Positions 1 through 8,452 of a DNA stretch of 64,000 nucleotides are shown one piece after another. Under the pieces are notes generated by a model. It did not search any database. It worked only from the letters and a program-made list of their open reading frames with translations, and had not been told where the DNA came from. The position numbers and the translations under genes are program-made. Source of the stretch: DATFVA01 sp963774455 (GTDB lineage: Bacteria > Bacteroidota > Ignavibacteria > Ignavibacteriales > Ignavibacteriaceae); contig CAVZFD010000005.1 of NCBI GenBank assembly GCA_963774455.1, positions 310,001 to 374,000 on the forward strand, given 5' to 3'. Each line of letters begins with the position of its first letter. The stretch's first letter is position 1.

Positions 1-294
1 CAGATAGCCAGTCACAAAGAAAGTGACCAGGACAATCACCGTTCCGCTGCCAAGAGAAGTGATGTCTTTCATCGCGTCGGTCACCCAGCCGGGAAAAGCA
101 GGAGTAGAAACATCCCCGGGTTCCCTTAAAGATTTCAAAATGTAATTATCAAAATGCTGAGTTTCACCCTCTACAACTTCGTCAGCTATACTGATAAATA
201 TCAGAATACCTGCAAGTATAGACAGAACTATGAGCAGAGCCTTAACTTCGTTTAACCCGGATTTCTCTAAGAAAGTCCTGAATCTTTTCTGCAT
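1..294 (-). CDS. PAP2-family phosphatase, N-terminal part (cut by window edge)
   Basis: The reverse strand is open from an ATG at 294 to the window edge, giving 98 residues of a longer protein. It begins MQKRFRTFLEKSGLNEVK, has one hydrophobic segment (about residues 19-38), then FDNYILKSLREPGD and GWVTDAMKDITSLGS, and a second hydrophobic stretch at the edge. The FD..IL..LR.P...W..EAM.DIT.LGS pattern is typical of the N-terminus of membrane PAP2 phosphatases, which dephosphorylate undecaprenyl-pyrophosphate or phosphatidic-acid-type lipids. The catalytic motifs (K-x6-RP, PSGH, H-x3-D) would lie outside the window, so substrate and completeness cannot be judged. It is divergent from the AMP nucleosidase gene, with only 49 bp between starts. 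Confidence 0.75.
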   Translation of the reverse strand, partial: MQKRFRTFLEKSGLNEVKALLIVLSILAGILIFISIADEVVEGETQHFDNYILKSLREPGDVSTPAFPGWVTDAMKDITSLGSGTVIVLVTFFVTGYL

Positions 295-343
295 GGATTG
301 TCCCGGATTTTTTATAACTTTAATTCCCAAAGATCAAAAATAT

Positions 344-1183
344 ATGAAACGAACACAATCCTCAAACACAAATCCCCCGTTGAAAACCAAATCACATAAA
401 AACAGTTCCTTTAAAACAAAACTTGATATTGCAAAAGACTGGCTGCCGAGATACACGGGAACGAAAATAGATGAGTTCGGCGATTATATGCTGCTGACAA
501 ATTTCAATAATTATATAACTTCTTTCGCAGACCATTTCTCCTGCAATATAAATGGTATCGGCAAACCGATGCAGACCGCCACCAATTCAAATGGACTCAG
601 TATTATCAACTTTGGGATGGGGTCTGCAAATGCTGCTACTATAATGGACCTACTGGTTGCCAGAAACCCTAAGGGAGTATTATTTCTTGGAAAATGCGGA
701 GGACTGAAGCGTTCTACCGAGATAGGTCATTTTATTCTTCCCATCGCCGCAATAAGAGGAGAGGGTACCAGTGATGACTATATGCCGAAGGAAGTCCCGG
801 CTCTTCCCTCATTTAAGCTGCATAAGTTTGTATCCGAAAAACTAACGGCAAGGAATCTTGAGTACAGAACAGGGGTAATCTATACAACAAACAGAAGAGT
901 ATGGGAATGGGATACAGCATTCAAGAATTATCTTAAGAAACTTTCCACCATAGGGATTGATATGGAAACTGCAACTCTTTTTATTGTCGGTCTTGTTAAC
1001 CAGATTCCACATGGAGCGCTGCTGCTGGTTTCGGATATGCCTATGGTGCCTGAAGGGATTAAAACTGCAAAATCAGATCTTATGGTAACTGAGAACTATT
1101 CGAGCCTTCATCTCCAGCTTGGTATTGAAGCTATGACGGAGATCGGCGAGAATGGCGAACAAATTAAGCATTTCAAATATTAA
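344..1183 (+). CDS. amn: AMP nucleosidase
   Basis: Predicted 279-residue AMP nucleosidase, which hydrolyses AMP to adenine and ribose 5-phosphate in purine salvage. It belongs to the nucleoside phosphorylase superfamily; visible signatures are the GMGSANAATIMDLL nucleotide-binding stretch, FLGKCGG, ILPIAAIRGEGTS, YTTNRRVWEWD and the substrate-binding IDMETATLF. This is the short form without the extra N-terminal regulatory domain of the E. coli enzyme. An in-frame ATG exists at 230, but it would overlap the divergent PAP2 gene antisense and add residues unlike the family, so the ATG at 344 is preferred. The first 25 residues are basic and poorly ordered. Followed after 44 bp by the TlpA-like gene. 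Confidence 0.93.
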   Translation: MKRTQSSNTNPPLKTKSHKNSSFKTKLDIAKDWLPRYTGTKIDEFGDYMLLTNFNNYITSFADHFSCNINGIGKPMQTATNSNGLSIINFGMGSANAATIMDLLVARNPKGVLFLGKCGGLKRSTEIGHFILPIAAIRGEGTSDDYMPKEVPALPSFKLHKFVSEKLTARNLEYRTGVIYTTNRRVWEWDTAFKNYLKKLSTIGIDMETATLFIVGLVNQIPHGALLLVSDMPMVPEGIKTAKSDLMVTENYSSLHLQLGIEAMTEIGENGEQIKHFKY

Positions 1184-1227
1184 CTAAGTTTATTATTTAT
1201 CACTGTATTTTGAAAATTGGAAACATA

Positions 1228-3123
1228 ATGAAAAAAAACGCATATATACTTTTGCTTATTGTTGCTTCAGTGTTACTTTTCCAATCCTGCTCAAAAGAAG
1301 TAAAAATAAAAGAAAAGTTTTCTACTGAACCTCTCAAACCAAAGCCTGGGGAAGAGATAACGGTTATTTATAATCCTGATAGCACAGGTCTGCGGGATGC
1401 ATCTCAGGTCAGTCTCATTGCATATTTATACAGTACTGACCTTGATCAGACGAGGCAGGTGGAAATGCAGAAAACCAATGAGGGATGGGAAGGTAAAATA
1501 TCCTCTTCTGATTCCACCAAAGGCATCCTTATTAAATTTAAAAATGGCGATGACATTGACAATAACCGGAAACAGGGATTTCTGATTCATCTCTACGATG
1601 AAAAGGGAAAAATTCTGCCCGGAAGTAATGCCGGTTATGCCTCAGCGATCTATACGTGGGGAAGCTACTACCTGGATATGGACAGGAATTTTGATTCCTC
1701 GCTGTATTATTTCAAAAAGGATTTTGAAACGAACCCGGATATTAAAAATGATTATATGGGTCCGTATTTGGGCGTTGAAACCAAGCTCAACAAAGACAAT
1801 GCTTCTTCAATTATTATAAGAGAATTAGCGGGGTTATATTCTCACGCTGATAATGAAAAAGATTATACTGTTCTTGCGGAGTGGTATGATAAAGCGGATA
1901 TGCCTAACCGTGCAGATACATATAAAAAGATACTGGAAGACAAGTACCCTAAGAGCAAGTTTGTCCAGCAAGAGAAATATGAAGCATTTTCTAATGAACC
2001 TGACTTAAACAAGAAAATGAAAATGCTTAAGGAATTCGAATCTGCCTACCCTCAGAGCGAATATTTATCAAATTTTTATGATGCAATGGCCATAAGTTAT
2101 TTTCAGGGGAACAAATATAAGGTCCTGAAAGAATTTTTTGATAATAATATAGATAAGTTCTCCACCTACAGATTTTATTCAATTTCCACGAAGATGCTTG
2201 ATGACAATAAAGATGCTCAAATAGCACTTGATATTGCAAATCTGGGTGTAGAGCGTGCACGGAAAGAGTTAAGTAATCCTTCTGAGAAAAAGCCTGACTT
2301 CCAGAGTACTGAAGAATGGAAGGAGGATCGTCAATCCATTCTCGGTATGAATCTTTATGCATATGCTGATGCGTTGTTCACCCTCAGGAAGCTGAAAGAA
2401 GCTGAAGCTCCACTGAATGAAGCAAAGGAATTGACTAAAGGTAAAGATGAAGAAGTTAACCAGCTATATACCAAAATCCTGGTTGCAAATGGTAAGACTG
2501 ATGCAGCAAAAAATGAAATCGAAGGATACATAAAACAGGGAAAAGCTACGCCTGAAATGAAATCAATGTTAAAGGAAATTTATACCAGGGACCAGGGTTC
2601 GTCAGCAGGATTTGATTCATACATTGCTCAGTTTGAATCAGTCGCAAAGCAGCTGCTGGTAGCGAAACTTGAAAAACAAATAATGAAACAGCCCGCTCCC
2701 GATTTTTCCCTGGTTGACCTGGACGGACGGAAAGTATCGCTTAAATCACTCAAGGGAAAAACTGTAGTTCTGGATTTCTGGGCAACATGGTGCGGTCCCT
2801 GCAAAGCATCTTTCCCCGGTATGCAGAAAGCTGTCGAGCAGTATAAATCAAATGGCAACGTTCAGTTTCTGTTCATTAATTCCTGGGAAAATGCAGAGGA
2901 TAAAAAATTAAACGCGCAGGAATTCATTGAGAATTACAATTATCCTTTTCATGTTCTTCTGGATAATGATAATAAGGTAATTGAGGATTACAGGGTCAGC
3001 GGAATTCCAACAAAATTTGTAGTTGACGGAAGCGGAAATATCAGGTTTATGCAAGTCGGGTTCTCGGGAAATATCGATGAGATGGTTGATGAAATTTCAA
3101 CAATGATATCAATGATAAATTAG
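1228..3123 (+). CDS. TlpA-like thioredoxin lipoprotein
   Basis: A 631-residue exported lipoprotein. The N-terminus MKKNAYILLLIVASVLLFQSC carries a signal peptide with a lipobox and acylated Cys21. A long central part (about residues 150-470) is helical and tetratricopeptide-like, with repeated aromatic and alanine spacing such as YADALFTLRKLKEAEAPL. The last 145 residues are a TlpA/ResA-type thioredoxin fold: PAPDFSLVDLDG, then FWATWCGPC with the redox pair Cys522/Cys525, and the cis-proline loop SGIPT. Such proteins act as envelope thiol-disulfide reductants, for example in cytochrome c maturation. An in-frame TTG at 1210 is possible, but the ATG at 1228 gives a standard signal peptide. Partner and substrate are not shown by the neighbours. 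Confidence 0.85.
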   Translation: MKKNAYILLLIVASVLLFQSCSKEVKIKEKFSTEPLKPKPGEEITVIYNPDSTGLRDASQVSLIAYLYSTDLDQTRQVEMQKTNEGWEGKISSSDSTKGILIKFKNGDDIDNNRKQGFLIHLYDEKGKILPGSNAGYASAIYTWGSYYLDMDRNFDSSLYYFKKDFETNPDIKNDYMGPYLGVETKLNKDNASSIIIRELAGLYSHADNEKDYTVLAEWYDKADMPNRADTYKKILEDKYPKSKFVQQEKYEAFSNEPDLNKKMKMLKEFESAYPQSEYLSNFYDAMAISYFQGNKYKVLKEFFDNNIDKFSTYRFYSISTKMLDDNKDAQIALDIANLGVERARKELSNPSEKKPDFQSTEEWKEDRQSILGMNLYAYADALFTLRKLKEAEAPLNEAKELTKGKDEEVNQLYTKILVANGKTDAAKNEIEGYIKQGKATPEMKSMLKEIYTRDQGSSAGFDSYIAQFESVAKQLLVAKLEKQIMKQPAPDFSLVDLDGRKVSLKSLKGKTVVLDFWATWCGPCKASFPGMQKAVEQYKSNGNVQFLFINSWENAEDKKLNAQEFIENYNYPFHVLLDNDNKVIEDYRVSGIPTKFVVDGSGNIRFMQVGFSGNIDEMVDEISTMISMIN

Positions 3124-3126
3124 AAA

Positions 3127-3228
3127 TTAAGGCACAGGACATTGACCTATACTCATCTGATATATAAAAGCCGTTATAATAGCGGCGATTACCAGGACTT
3201 TTATTAAAATGAAAATACCTTTCTTCAT
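3127..3228 (-). CDS. Possible 33-residue single-span membrane peptide
   Basis: On the reverse strand an ATG at 3228 opens a 33-codon frame starting MKKGIFILIKVLVIAAIITA and ending in a short tail with GQCPVP. Two lysines followed by about 20 hydrophobic residues and a short polar tail look like a deliberate transmembrane segment rather than random translation. It lies between the convergent TlpA-like gene and the Rossmann-protein gene, downstream of the latter's terminator, so it would need its own promoter. I see neither a clear promoter nor a good ribosome site. The function is unknown; it could be a chance frame. Confidence 0.3.
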   Translation of the reverse strand: MKKGIFILIKVLVIAAIITAFIYQMSIGQCPVP

Positions 3229-3280
3229 AATAGTTTGAACCGTTATTTTTACAAAAAGTTTCAAACATTCAATTCGAACC

Positions 3281-3311
3281 AAAAAAAGAGGCTGTCACTG
3301 ACAGCCTCTTT
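3281..3311 (-). terminator. Rho-independent terminator of the 566-residue Rossmann gene
   Basis: A perfect 12-bp stem (3285-3296 with 3300-3311) closes a 3-nt loop. Read on the minus strand it is followed by a run of T (3287-3281), immediately downstream of the minus-strand gene ending at 3334. The plus-strand side has only three T, so it mainly serves the minus strand, though it may also slow readthrough from the convergent TlpA-like gene. Confidence 0.85.
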
Positions 3312-3333
3312 AGTATCGATTAAATATAATCTT

Positions 3334-5034
3334 CTATGATTTCATTCTGTTTCCGTGCTCTTCGTGGATGAAGAGCCAGCTGCATATCTTTCCAATTTTT
3401 ATTTCTTCGAAATTATCCCAGTATTCTTTTGTACGGACGTGCTGAGAGCTTGTATCATCTTCAGGAATACTATTGGCTTCTTCAATAAGTTCTTTAAGTC
3501 TTTCCTGCCATCTCTCCATGTTGTTTACCCGCAGGTCGACCCAGCCTTCATTAGCCCATGTATCAATGTTTTTTTCATTAATATCCACAATATTGTCGCC
3601 TCTGAATGCCGGTATCTTTATAATGCTGCCCCGTAGCAAGGATTCGCCATTCGGTAAAAGTACAGGAATACCCACTGCGAGCATTTCATTCCGAAGATCG
3701 TCATCATTCACAATGATGTCGAAACATTTCTTGGAAAGCTCATCAGGAGTTTTATCTATGATATCCTGCATTGATTTATTAAACAAGCGCATCAGGTGAA
3801 TTTCGTACAGCAGTTTTGAAAGACGGGGAGGACCCAGCAGTTCAAAAGCTATACTGTATTTTCCATGCTTTCTCTCCAGTTCATCCAGTTTCTTAACGGC
3901 CATATGCTGCATGTATCCTGCCCGGTAGGTAGGTTCCAGGGTTGCATGATCAAGAGAACTCACGATATCATGGCCGGTATTCCCGCCCTTGATCTCAAAA
4001 ATCGCTACATCAGCTATTTCCTCCGGTGTAACAAATTCCATCTGCTTCTGGGCAGTGATTGTCTCAAATTCCCCGCGGGAGAATATTCCGTTCTCACCAG
4101 TATCGATAAAAACAGATTGTAAGGTCTTTCCGGTTAAAGGGTAATTCAGATCAGAGCAGATCTGGAATTTATCCTTCAGAGGAATTGCCCGGGTAACCGG
4201 GATATCTGCAATCTCAATAGGTTTGCCTTTTCTCTTGATCTCACCGAACTCAATCCGCTTCCACGCAATAGCCGCTGTAGGTTTAATCTCTTTTGTGATA
4301 GGTCCTACGGGAGTTCTTCCCATCAGGAATAGCAGGAGAGTGTGTGCACCTGCGATTGATGATTTACTGAGAAGCACACGTGATGGTTTCTCTTCACTAT
4401 GTGTATAAGGAATGTTAAGACCCATGCCTCCGGTTCCGCTCGTACCTATTTTCAGGTAAACCCTGGTGCCTGTCTCGCTCATCGAACTGTACAGAAGCTG
4501 CACGTGCCTGATGAGCTGGGGAATATATTCTGTACAGAGAAGTTTTTCTGTTTCTTCAATGATCCTGTCGTAATCAGCTTTTGAACTGATGGCCCTTTTA
4601 ATACTGCGGTAGGTTGTGTATACATCCTGGTATGCAATGGCAGTAGCCGTATTTATTGCATCTATTACTATATCAGGTTTGTATTCTGTCAGCAGCTGAT
4701 ACACAGAGGACTTATGGAGGATCTCCTCATTTAATTCCTCCATTATATCCGTCATCAAAATCCTTCTCTTTGCAGGATCATCGAGTATTTCCTGCCGGCT
4801 TAATTCCTTGAATTCATTTCTTACAAATATATCTCCGCCCCAGGCTGCAAAAAAATCCTTATCCTTACCAGGGAATTCTTTCCTGTGTTTTACAACTGCT
4901 TCCTGTGCTTCAGATAACCTTAAAGATGAGATAATTATTTTCTTTGGATTTTCGGAAACAAGCTTCCTGATTAATGCACTGCCAACAAGTCCCCAGCCTC
5001 CCAATACAAGTATGGTTCTATTCTGTATCTCCAT
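3334..5034 (-). CDS. Rossmann-fold NAD(P)-binding protein, SDR/epimerase-like, unknown function
   Basis: A 566-residue cytoplasmic protein. The N-terminus ILVLGGWGLVGSALIRKL has the GxxGxxG dinucleotide-binding loop (Gly12, Gly15, Gly18) of extended short-chain dehydrogenases/epimerases, and PDIVIDAINTATA (about residue 120) resembles the fourth strand of that fold. A further segment around residue 200 (LKIGTSGTGGMGLNIPYTHSEE) is glycine-rich and probably lines the nucleotide or substrate site. The second half has no motif I can name, and the usual YxxxK catalytic pair is not evident. At 566 residues it is nearly twice the size of ordinary epimerases. It is transcribed alone from its own promoter (5072-5102) to its own terminator. 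Best label: NAD-dependent epimerase/dehydrogenase-like, substrate unknown. Confidence 0.7.
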   Translation of the reverse strand: MEIQNRTILVLGGWGLVGSALIRKLVSENPKKIIISSLRLSEAQEAVVKHRKEFPGKDKDFFAAWGGDIFVRNEFKELSRQEILDDPAKRRILMTDIMEELNEEILHKSSVYQLLTEYKPDIVIDAINTATAIAYQDVYTTYRSIKRAISSKADYDRIIEETEKLLCTEYIPQLIRHVQLLYSSMSETGTRVYLKIGTSGTGGMGLNIPYTHSEEKPSRVLLSKSSIAGAHTLLLFLMGRTPVGPITKEIKPTAAIAWKRIEFGEIKRKGKPIEIADIPVTRAIPLKDKFQICSDLNYPLTGKTLQSVFIDTGENGIFSRGEFETITAQKQMEFVTPEEIADVAIFEIKGGNTGHDIVSSLDHATLEPTYRAGYMQHMAVKKLDELERKHGKYSIAFELLGPPRLSKLLYEIHLMRLFNKSMQDIIDKTPDELSKKCFDIIVNDDDLRNEMLAVGIPVLLPNGESLLRGSIIKIPAFRGDNIVDINEKNIDTWANEGWVDLRVNNMERWQERLKELIEEANSIPEDDTSSQHVRTKEYWDNFEEIKIGKICSWLFIHEEHGNRMKS

Positions 5035-5071
5035 TATAAAATCCCCGTAAAATTGAAAAATTAATCGTTGT

Positions 5072-5102
5072 CAAAATTAAGCTAAAGTGTATTGCAAGGC
5101 AA
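5072..5102 (-). promoter_or_regulatory. Bacteroidota-type promoter for the Rossmann gene
   Basis: On the minus strand TTG (5102-5100) is followed by exactly 20 nt and then TAATTTTG (5079-5072), a full match to the TAnnTTTG -7 element with a TTG -33 element. It lies 38 bp upstream of the start codon at 5034. Confidence 0.6.
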
Positions 5103-5284
5103 TCTAAATGTCATTTAAAATGAATATTCTTAAGACAAACAGATTGCATTTGTATGTATTTTGCTGTCATAACATCCCGGTCATTTATTTTATTTATACT
5201 TATAAAATTGATTAACTTCTGAGGGAATGTTAAATTTAAAATCCATTTTGCAATTATTTGAAATAGAAGGAATTAAGGCGGATA

Positions 5285-5755
5285 ATGAAAGTTTCTGAAC
5301 TATTAAACCCGGGCGTGATCATATCCGATCTCAAAGGAAATAAAAAAGAAGAAGTAATAAACGAACTCATCGATCTATTTAAAAATGACAGCCGCGTACA
5401 GGATATTGAGAAAGTCAGGTCCGCTGTACTCGATAGAGAGAAAATTATGTCCACCGGGGTCGGGAAGGGATTTGCAATACCACACGGAAAAACGAATTCA
5501 ATCTCGGATATAATTGCCGCTTTCGGAAAAACAAAGAATCCTGTTGATTACGATGCGCTCGACAATCAGCCGGTGCACCTGGTTTTCCTTCTGGTGGGTA
5601 AAGACAACCTTGTGAGCAAACATATAAAGCTGCTCAGCCGGATCTCGAGGATGATGAACAAAGATGATTTCAGGAACAGACTCCTTGAAGCCGGTTCAGT
5701 TGAAGAAATACTCGATATTTTTCATAAAGAAGAAGAAAATTATTTCGAAGTTTAG
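5285..5755 (+). CDS. PTS EIIA domain protein (fructose/nitrogen type)
   Basis: A 156-residue single-domain EIIA of the fructose/PtsN family. The phosphorylatable histidine is His67 in GFAIPHGKT. The rest fits the family: KEEVINELIDLF near the N-terminus, LDREKIMSTGVGKG before the histidine, and VHLVFLLVGKDN...HIKLLSRISRMM after it. No EIIB, EIIC, HPr or EI is in the window, so it may be a regulatory phosphocarrier like PtsN rather than part of a sugar permease. It opens an operon with hisS, 41 bp downstream, and has the length usual for the family. Regulatory target unknown. Confidence 0.85.
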   Translation: MKVSELLNPGVIISDLKGNKKEEVINELIDLFKNDSRVQDIEKVRSAVLDREKIMSTGVGKGFAIPHGKTNSISDIIAAFGKTKNPVDYDALDNQPVHLVFLLVGKDNLVSKHIKLLSRISRMMNKDDFRNRLLEAGSVEEILDIFHKEEENYFEV

Positions 5756-5796
5756 TACTTCCGTTTAACATCTCTGAAAGGATCATTTCTGTCCAA

Positions 5797-7056
5797 ATGA
5801 TAAAAGCAATAACTGGTACCAAGGATTTACTATACCCTGAAACGCTGAAATGGAAATACCTGGAAGATACGGTGAGACGCATATTCACATACTTTAATTA
5901 TAAAGAGATAAGAACACCGGTATTTGAAGAAACCGGTCTATTTGCCCGGGGTATTGGTGAGGAAACAGATATTGTGGGCAAAGAAATGTATACGTTTATT
6001 GACAGAAGCGAAACCAGTGTTACGCTGAAACCAGAAATGACCGCTGCCGTTGTAAGAGCATTTATTGAACATTCATTAGGGAAACAGCAGCCGCTGTCAA
6101 AACTCTTTTACATTTCCCCAATGTTCCGCCAGGAACGTCCCCAGGCAGGCAGACTAAGACAATTCCATCAATTTGGTGCTGAGGCTATAGGAAGTGTTTC
6201 ACCCATGCTGGATGTTGAGATGATCCAGATGGTATATGATATACTGCGTTCTCTGGGACTTACGGACCTGACAGTAAAGATAAACTCGCTCGGCGTACCT
6301 GAATCCAGGGAAGCATATAAAAAGAATCTCCGCGAATATCTAAGCGATAAAAAAGAAAAACTATCAGAAGACAGTCGTAAAAGATTTGATAAAAATATCC
6401 TGAGGATTTTCGACAGCAAAGTTGAATCAGACCAGGAACTCCTTGAAAAAGCACCTCTGCTCATTGAACACCTTGATAGGGAAAGCATCCAGGATTTCGA
6501 TGCTGTAAAAAGTTTATTAAGAAAGGCGGATATACCATTTGAAGTTGATCCTAAACTTGTCCGTGGTCTTGATTATTATACGCGAACGACCTTCGAAATT
6601 GTAAGCGGAAGCGTCGGTTCGCAAAGTGCACTTTGCGGAGGAGGCCGGTACGACCTTTTGATCGAACAGCTCGGCGGAACACCGACACCGGGAGTAGGCT
6701 TTGCTGCGGGTATGGAAAGGATTCTGCTTGCATGCGAGAATGAGAATACTCTGAAACTCCCCGACGACAGGCTTGATCTTTACATTATAAGAATTGATAA
6801 AGAATTGACTTCCGAAGTTTTCGGGATTGCTGTAAATTCACGCAGGTCGGGTCTTACTGTAGATTTTGATTATCTCGATAGGAGCGTAAAAGCACAGATG
6901 AGAGAAGCCAATAAATTTAATGCAAGGTATGTGCTGTTTATCGGCGGTGAAGAATACCAAAACGGACAGGCAAACCTTAAAAATATGAATACAGGCGAAC
7001 AACAGTTGATTCCGCTTGCTGATAAAGATATTTTAGCTAAAACCGTTAAAAAATAA
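5797..7056 (+). CDS. hisS: Histidine-tRNA ligase
   Basis: A 419-residue class II aminoacyl-tRNA synthetase that charges tRNA-His. Motif 2 is visible as MFRQERPQAGRLRQFHQFG, the two histidine-specific boxes as LVRGLDYYTRTTFEI and LCGGGRYDLL, and motif 3 as GVGFAAGMERIL. The C-terminal anticodon-binding domain covers roughly the last 90 residues. Length is normal for bacterial HisS. The start ATG follows an AAAGGA-like site. The stop overlaps the next gene's start by one base (TAATG), indicating translational coupling. Confidence 0.97.
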   Translation: MIKAITGTKDLLYPETLKWKYLEDTVRRIFTYFNYKEIRTPVFEETGLFARGIGEETDIVGKEMYTFIDRSETSVTLKPEMTAAVVRAFIEHSLGKQQPLSKLFYISPMFRQERPQAGRLRQFHQFGAEAIGSVSPMLDVEMIQMVYDILRSLGLTDLTVKINSLGVPESREAYKKNLREYLSDKKEKLSEDSRKRFDKNILRIFDSKVESDQELLEKAPLLIEHLDRESIQDFDAVKSLLRKADIPFEVDPKLVRGLDYYTRTTFEIVSGSVGSQSALCGGGRYDLLIEQLGGTPTPGVGFAAGMERILLACENENTLKLPDDRLDLYIIRIDKELTSEVFGIAVNSRRSGLTVDFDYLDRSVKAQMREANKFNARYVLFIGGEEYQNGQANLKNMNTGEQQLIPLADKDILAKTVKK

Positions 7057-7565
7057 TGCCTCTGAAAAAAACTAAATCTATTCCGGGTATACCCAAAACA
7101 AGAGAAAAAACTCCTGAAAGATTAAAAAAGGCGGTTCCTTCAAACAAAAGCGATGAAATCGAATATCATTGTGAATTTTATTTCTTTTATAATTCCTCAA
7201 AAAAAATCCAGCAGTATGCCGTTGAACTTGAAACAACCAGGCTCTTTTCGGTGTTAAACTACCAGTTATCTTTGGACAGCAGAAAAACAAAAAATGTTAT
7301 TGATATAAGTGTAGCGGGGTTGAAAGCGACAAATAATTATATAAACGAACCGGGACCCGCATCCGGTATTATCTATTTTGATGAATTATATGGAAAGCAT
7401 ACAATAAATATTATAAAACAGGATGGAAGTATTAACACCACTGTAGTAGATTTTAATGTCTTTAAAAAAAGTATTGTGTTTACATCCGAATCTATCCCTG
7501 AAAATAAGAACAACGGCAGGTTCTGTACTTTTAAGATTGCTGAAGAGAAATTTACATTTGCCTGA
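7056..7565 (+). CDS. Hypothetical protein between hisS and lgt
   Basis: A 169-residue protein I do not recognise. The first 33 residues are rich in Lys and Pro (MPLKKTKSIPGIPKTREKTP) and look disordered. The rest is predicted mainly beta-strand, with several tyrosine/phenylalanine-rich stretches (CEFYFFYNSSKKIQQYAVEL). There is no signal peptide, membrane segment or cysteine motif. Its start overlaps the hisS stop by one base and lgt begins 14 bp after it, so it is translated within this operon and is very likely a real gene. It is perhaps restricted to this lineage. I propose no function. Confidence 0.7.
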   Translation: MPLKKTKSIPGIPKTREKTPERLKKAVPSNKSDEIEYHCEFYFFYNSSKKIQQYAVELETTRLFSVLNYQLSLDSRKTKNVIDISVAGLKATNNYINEPGPASGIIYFDELYGKHTINIIKQDGSINTTVVDFNVFKKSIVFTSESIPENKNNGRFCTFKIAEEKFTFA

Positions 7566-7579
7566 AAGGTTAAAAACAG

Positions 7580-8452
7580 ATGTATCCGGAATTATTTAAA
7601 ATAGGTCCCTTTACCGTTTACAGTTACGGATTGATGCTGGGAATAGCGTTCATCGTTGCCAGCTATATTCTAACCAAAGAATTCGAAAGAAGGAAGCTGA
7701 ATCCTAACCTCGCCACCGAAATTACATTGCTTGCAATTGTATTCGGAATCATCGGAAGCAAACTTTTTAGTCTTTTTGAAAACTGGGATGCTTTCCTGAA
7801 TGACCCGGTAAGTATGGCATTTTCGCCAGGCGGGCTGACTTTTTACGGCGGACTTATACTGGCGACACTTGCAATCTGGATATACGTAAGAAGAAAAAAA
7901 ATTCCCTTTCTTGCCATTGCCGATGCGACTTCACCTTCATTGATACTAGCTTATGGAATCGGAAGAATCGGCTGTCACCTTGCCGGCGATGGAGATTACG
8001 GCATCCCTACCAGCCTTCCATGGGGAACTGATTATTCAAACGGAACGGTACCTCCCTCTGTAATGTTCAGAGGAACTGATATAGCAAAACATTTCCCTAA
8101 TGGCATTGTTCCCGATAATACACTGCTGCACCCTGCACCCATTTACGAATTTATTGCAGCTCTAATAATATTTGCAATCCTGTGGAAGCTGCGGAAGAAA
8201 GACTGGAGCGACGGAAAATTATTTATGGTTTATCTTGTATTTGCAGGTATAGAGAGATTTTTAATTGAAATAATAAGACTGAACCCCAAACTGATGTTTG
8301 GACTGACGGAAGCTCAGCTAATATCAGTTATAATGGTCATTCTGGGGAGTCTCGGATTTATTTATCTGACGAAAAGAAATAAACCTGCATTTATACCCCC
8401 GCCTGTTAAAAATATAAGTAAGAAGAAACCTGTGAAAGAGGTTTCTTCTTAA
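7580..8452 (+). CDS. lgt: Prolipoprotein diacylglyceryl transferase
   Basis: A 290-residue polytopic inner-membrane enzyme that moves diacylglycerol from phosphatidylglycerol to the lipobox cysteine of prolipoproteins. Recognisable elements are YSYGLMLGIAFI in the first membrane segment, GGLTFYGGLI, the Lgt signature GRIGCHLAGDGDYG with its essential Arg, and HPAPIYEF. About seven membrane segments are visible, and the last 25 residues are a Lys/Pro-rich cytoplasmic tail. This window itself encodes at least three lipoproteins that would be substrates. Its stop overlaps the rlmB start (TAATG). Confidence 0.95.
   Translation: MYPELFKIGPFTVYSYGLMLGIAFIVASYILTKEFERRKLNPNLATEITLLAIVFGIIGSKLFSLFENWDAFLNDPVSMAFSPGGLTFYGGLILATLAIWIYVRRKKIPFLAIADATSPSLILAYGIGRIGCHLAGDGDYGIPTSLPWGTDYSNGTVPPSVMFRGTDIAKHFPNGIVPDNTLLHPAPIYEFIAALIIFAILWKLRKKDWSDGKLFMVYLVFAGIERFLIEIIRLNPKLMFGLTEAQLISVIMVILGSLGFIYLTKRNKPAFIPPPVKNISKKKPVKEVSS

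Noticed and set aside
230..343. Upstream in-frame ATG for the AMP nucleosidase gene at 230
   Set aside because: The extra 38 residues run antisense to the divergent PAP2 coding sequence and do not resemble the family; the ATG at 344 is the natural start.
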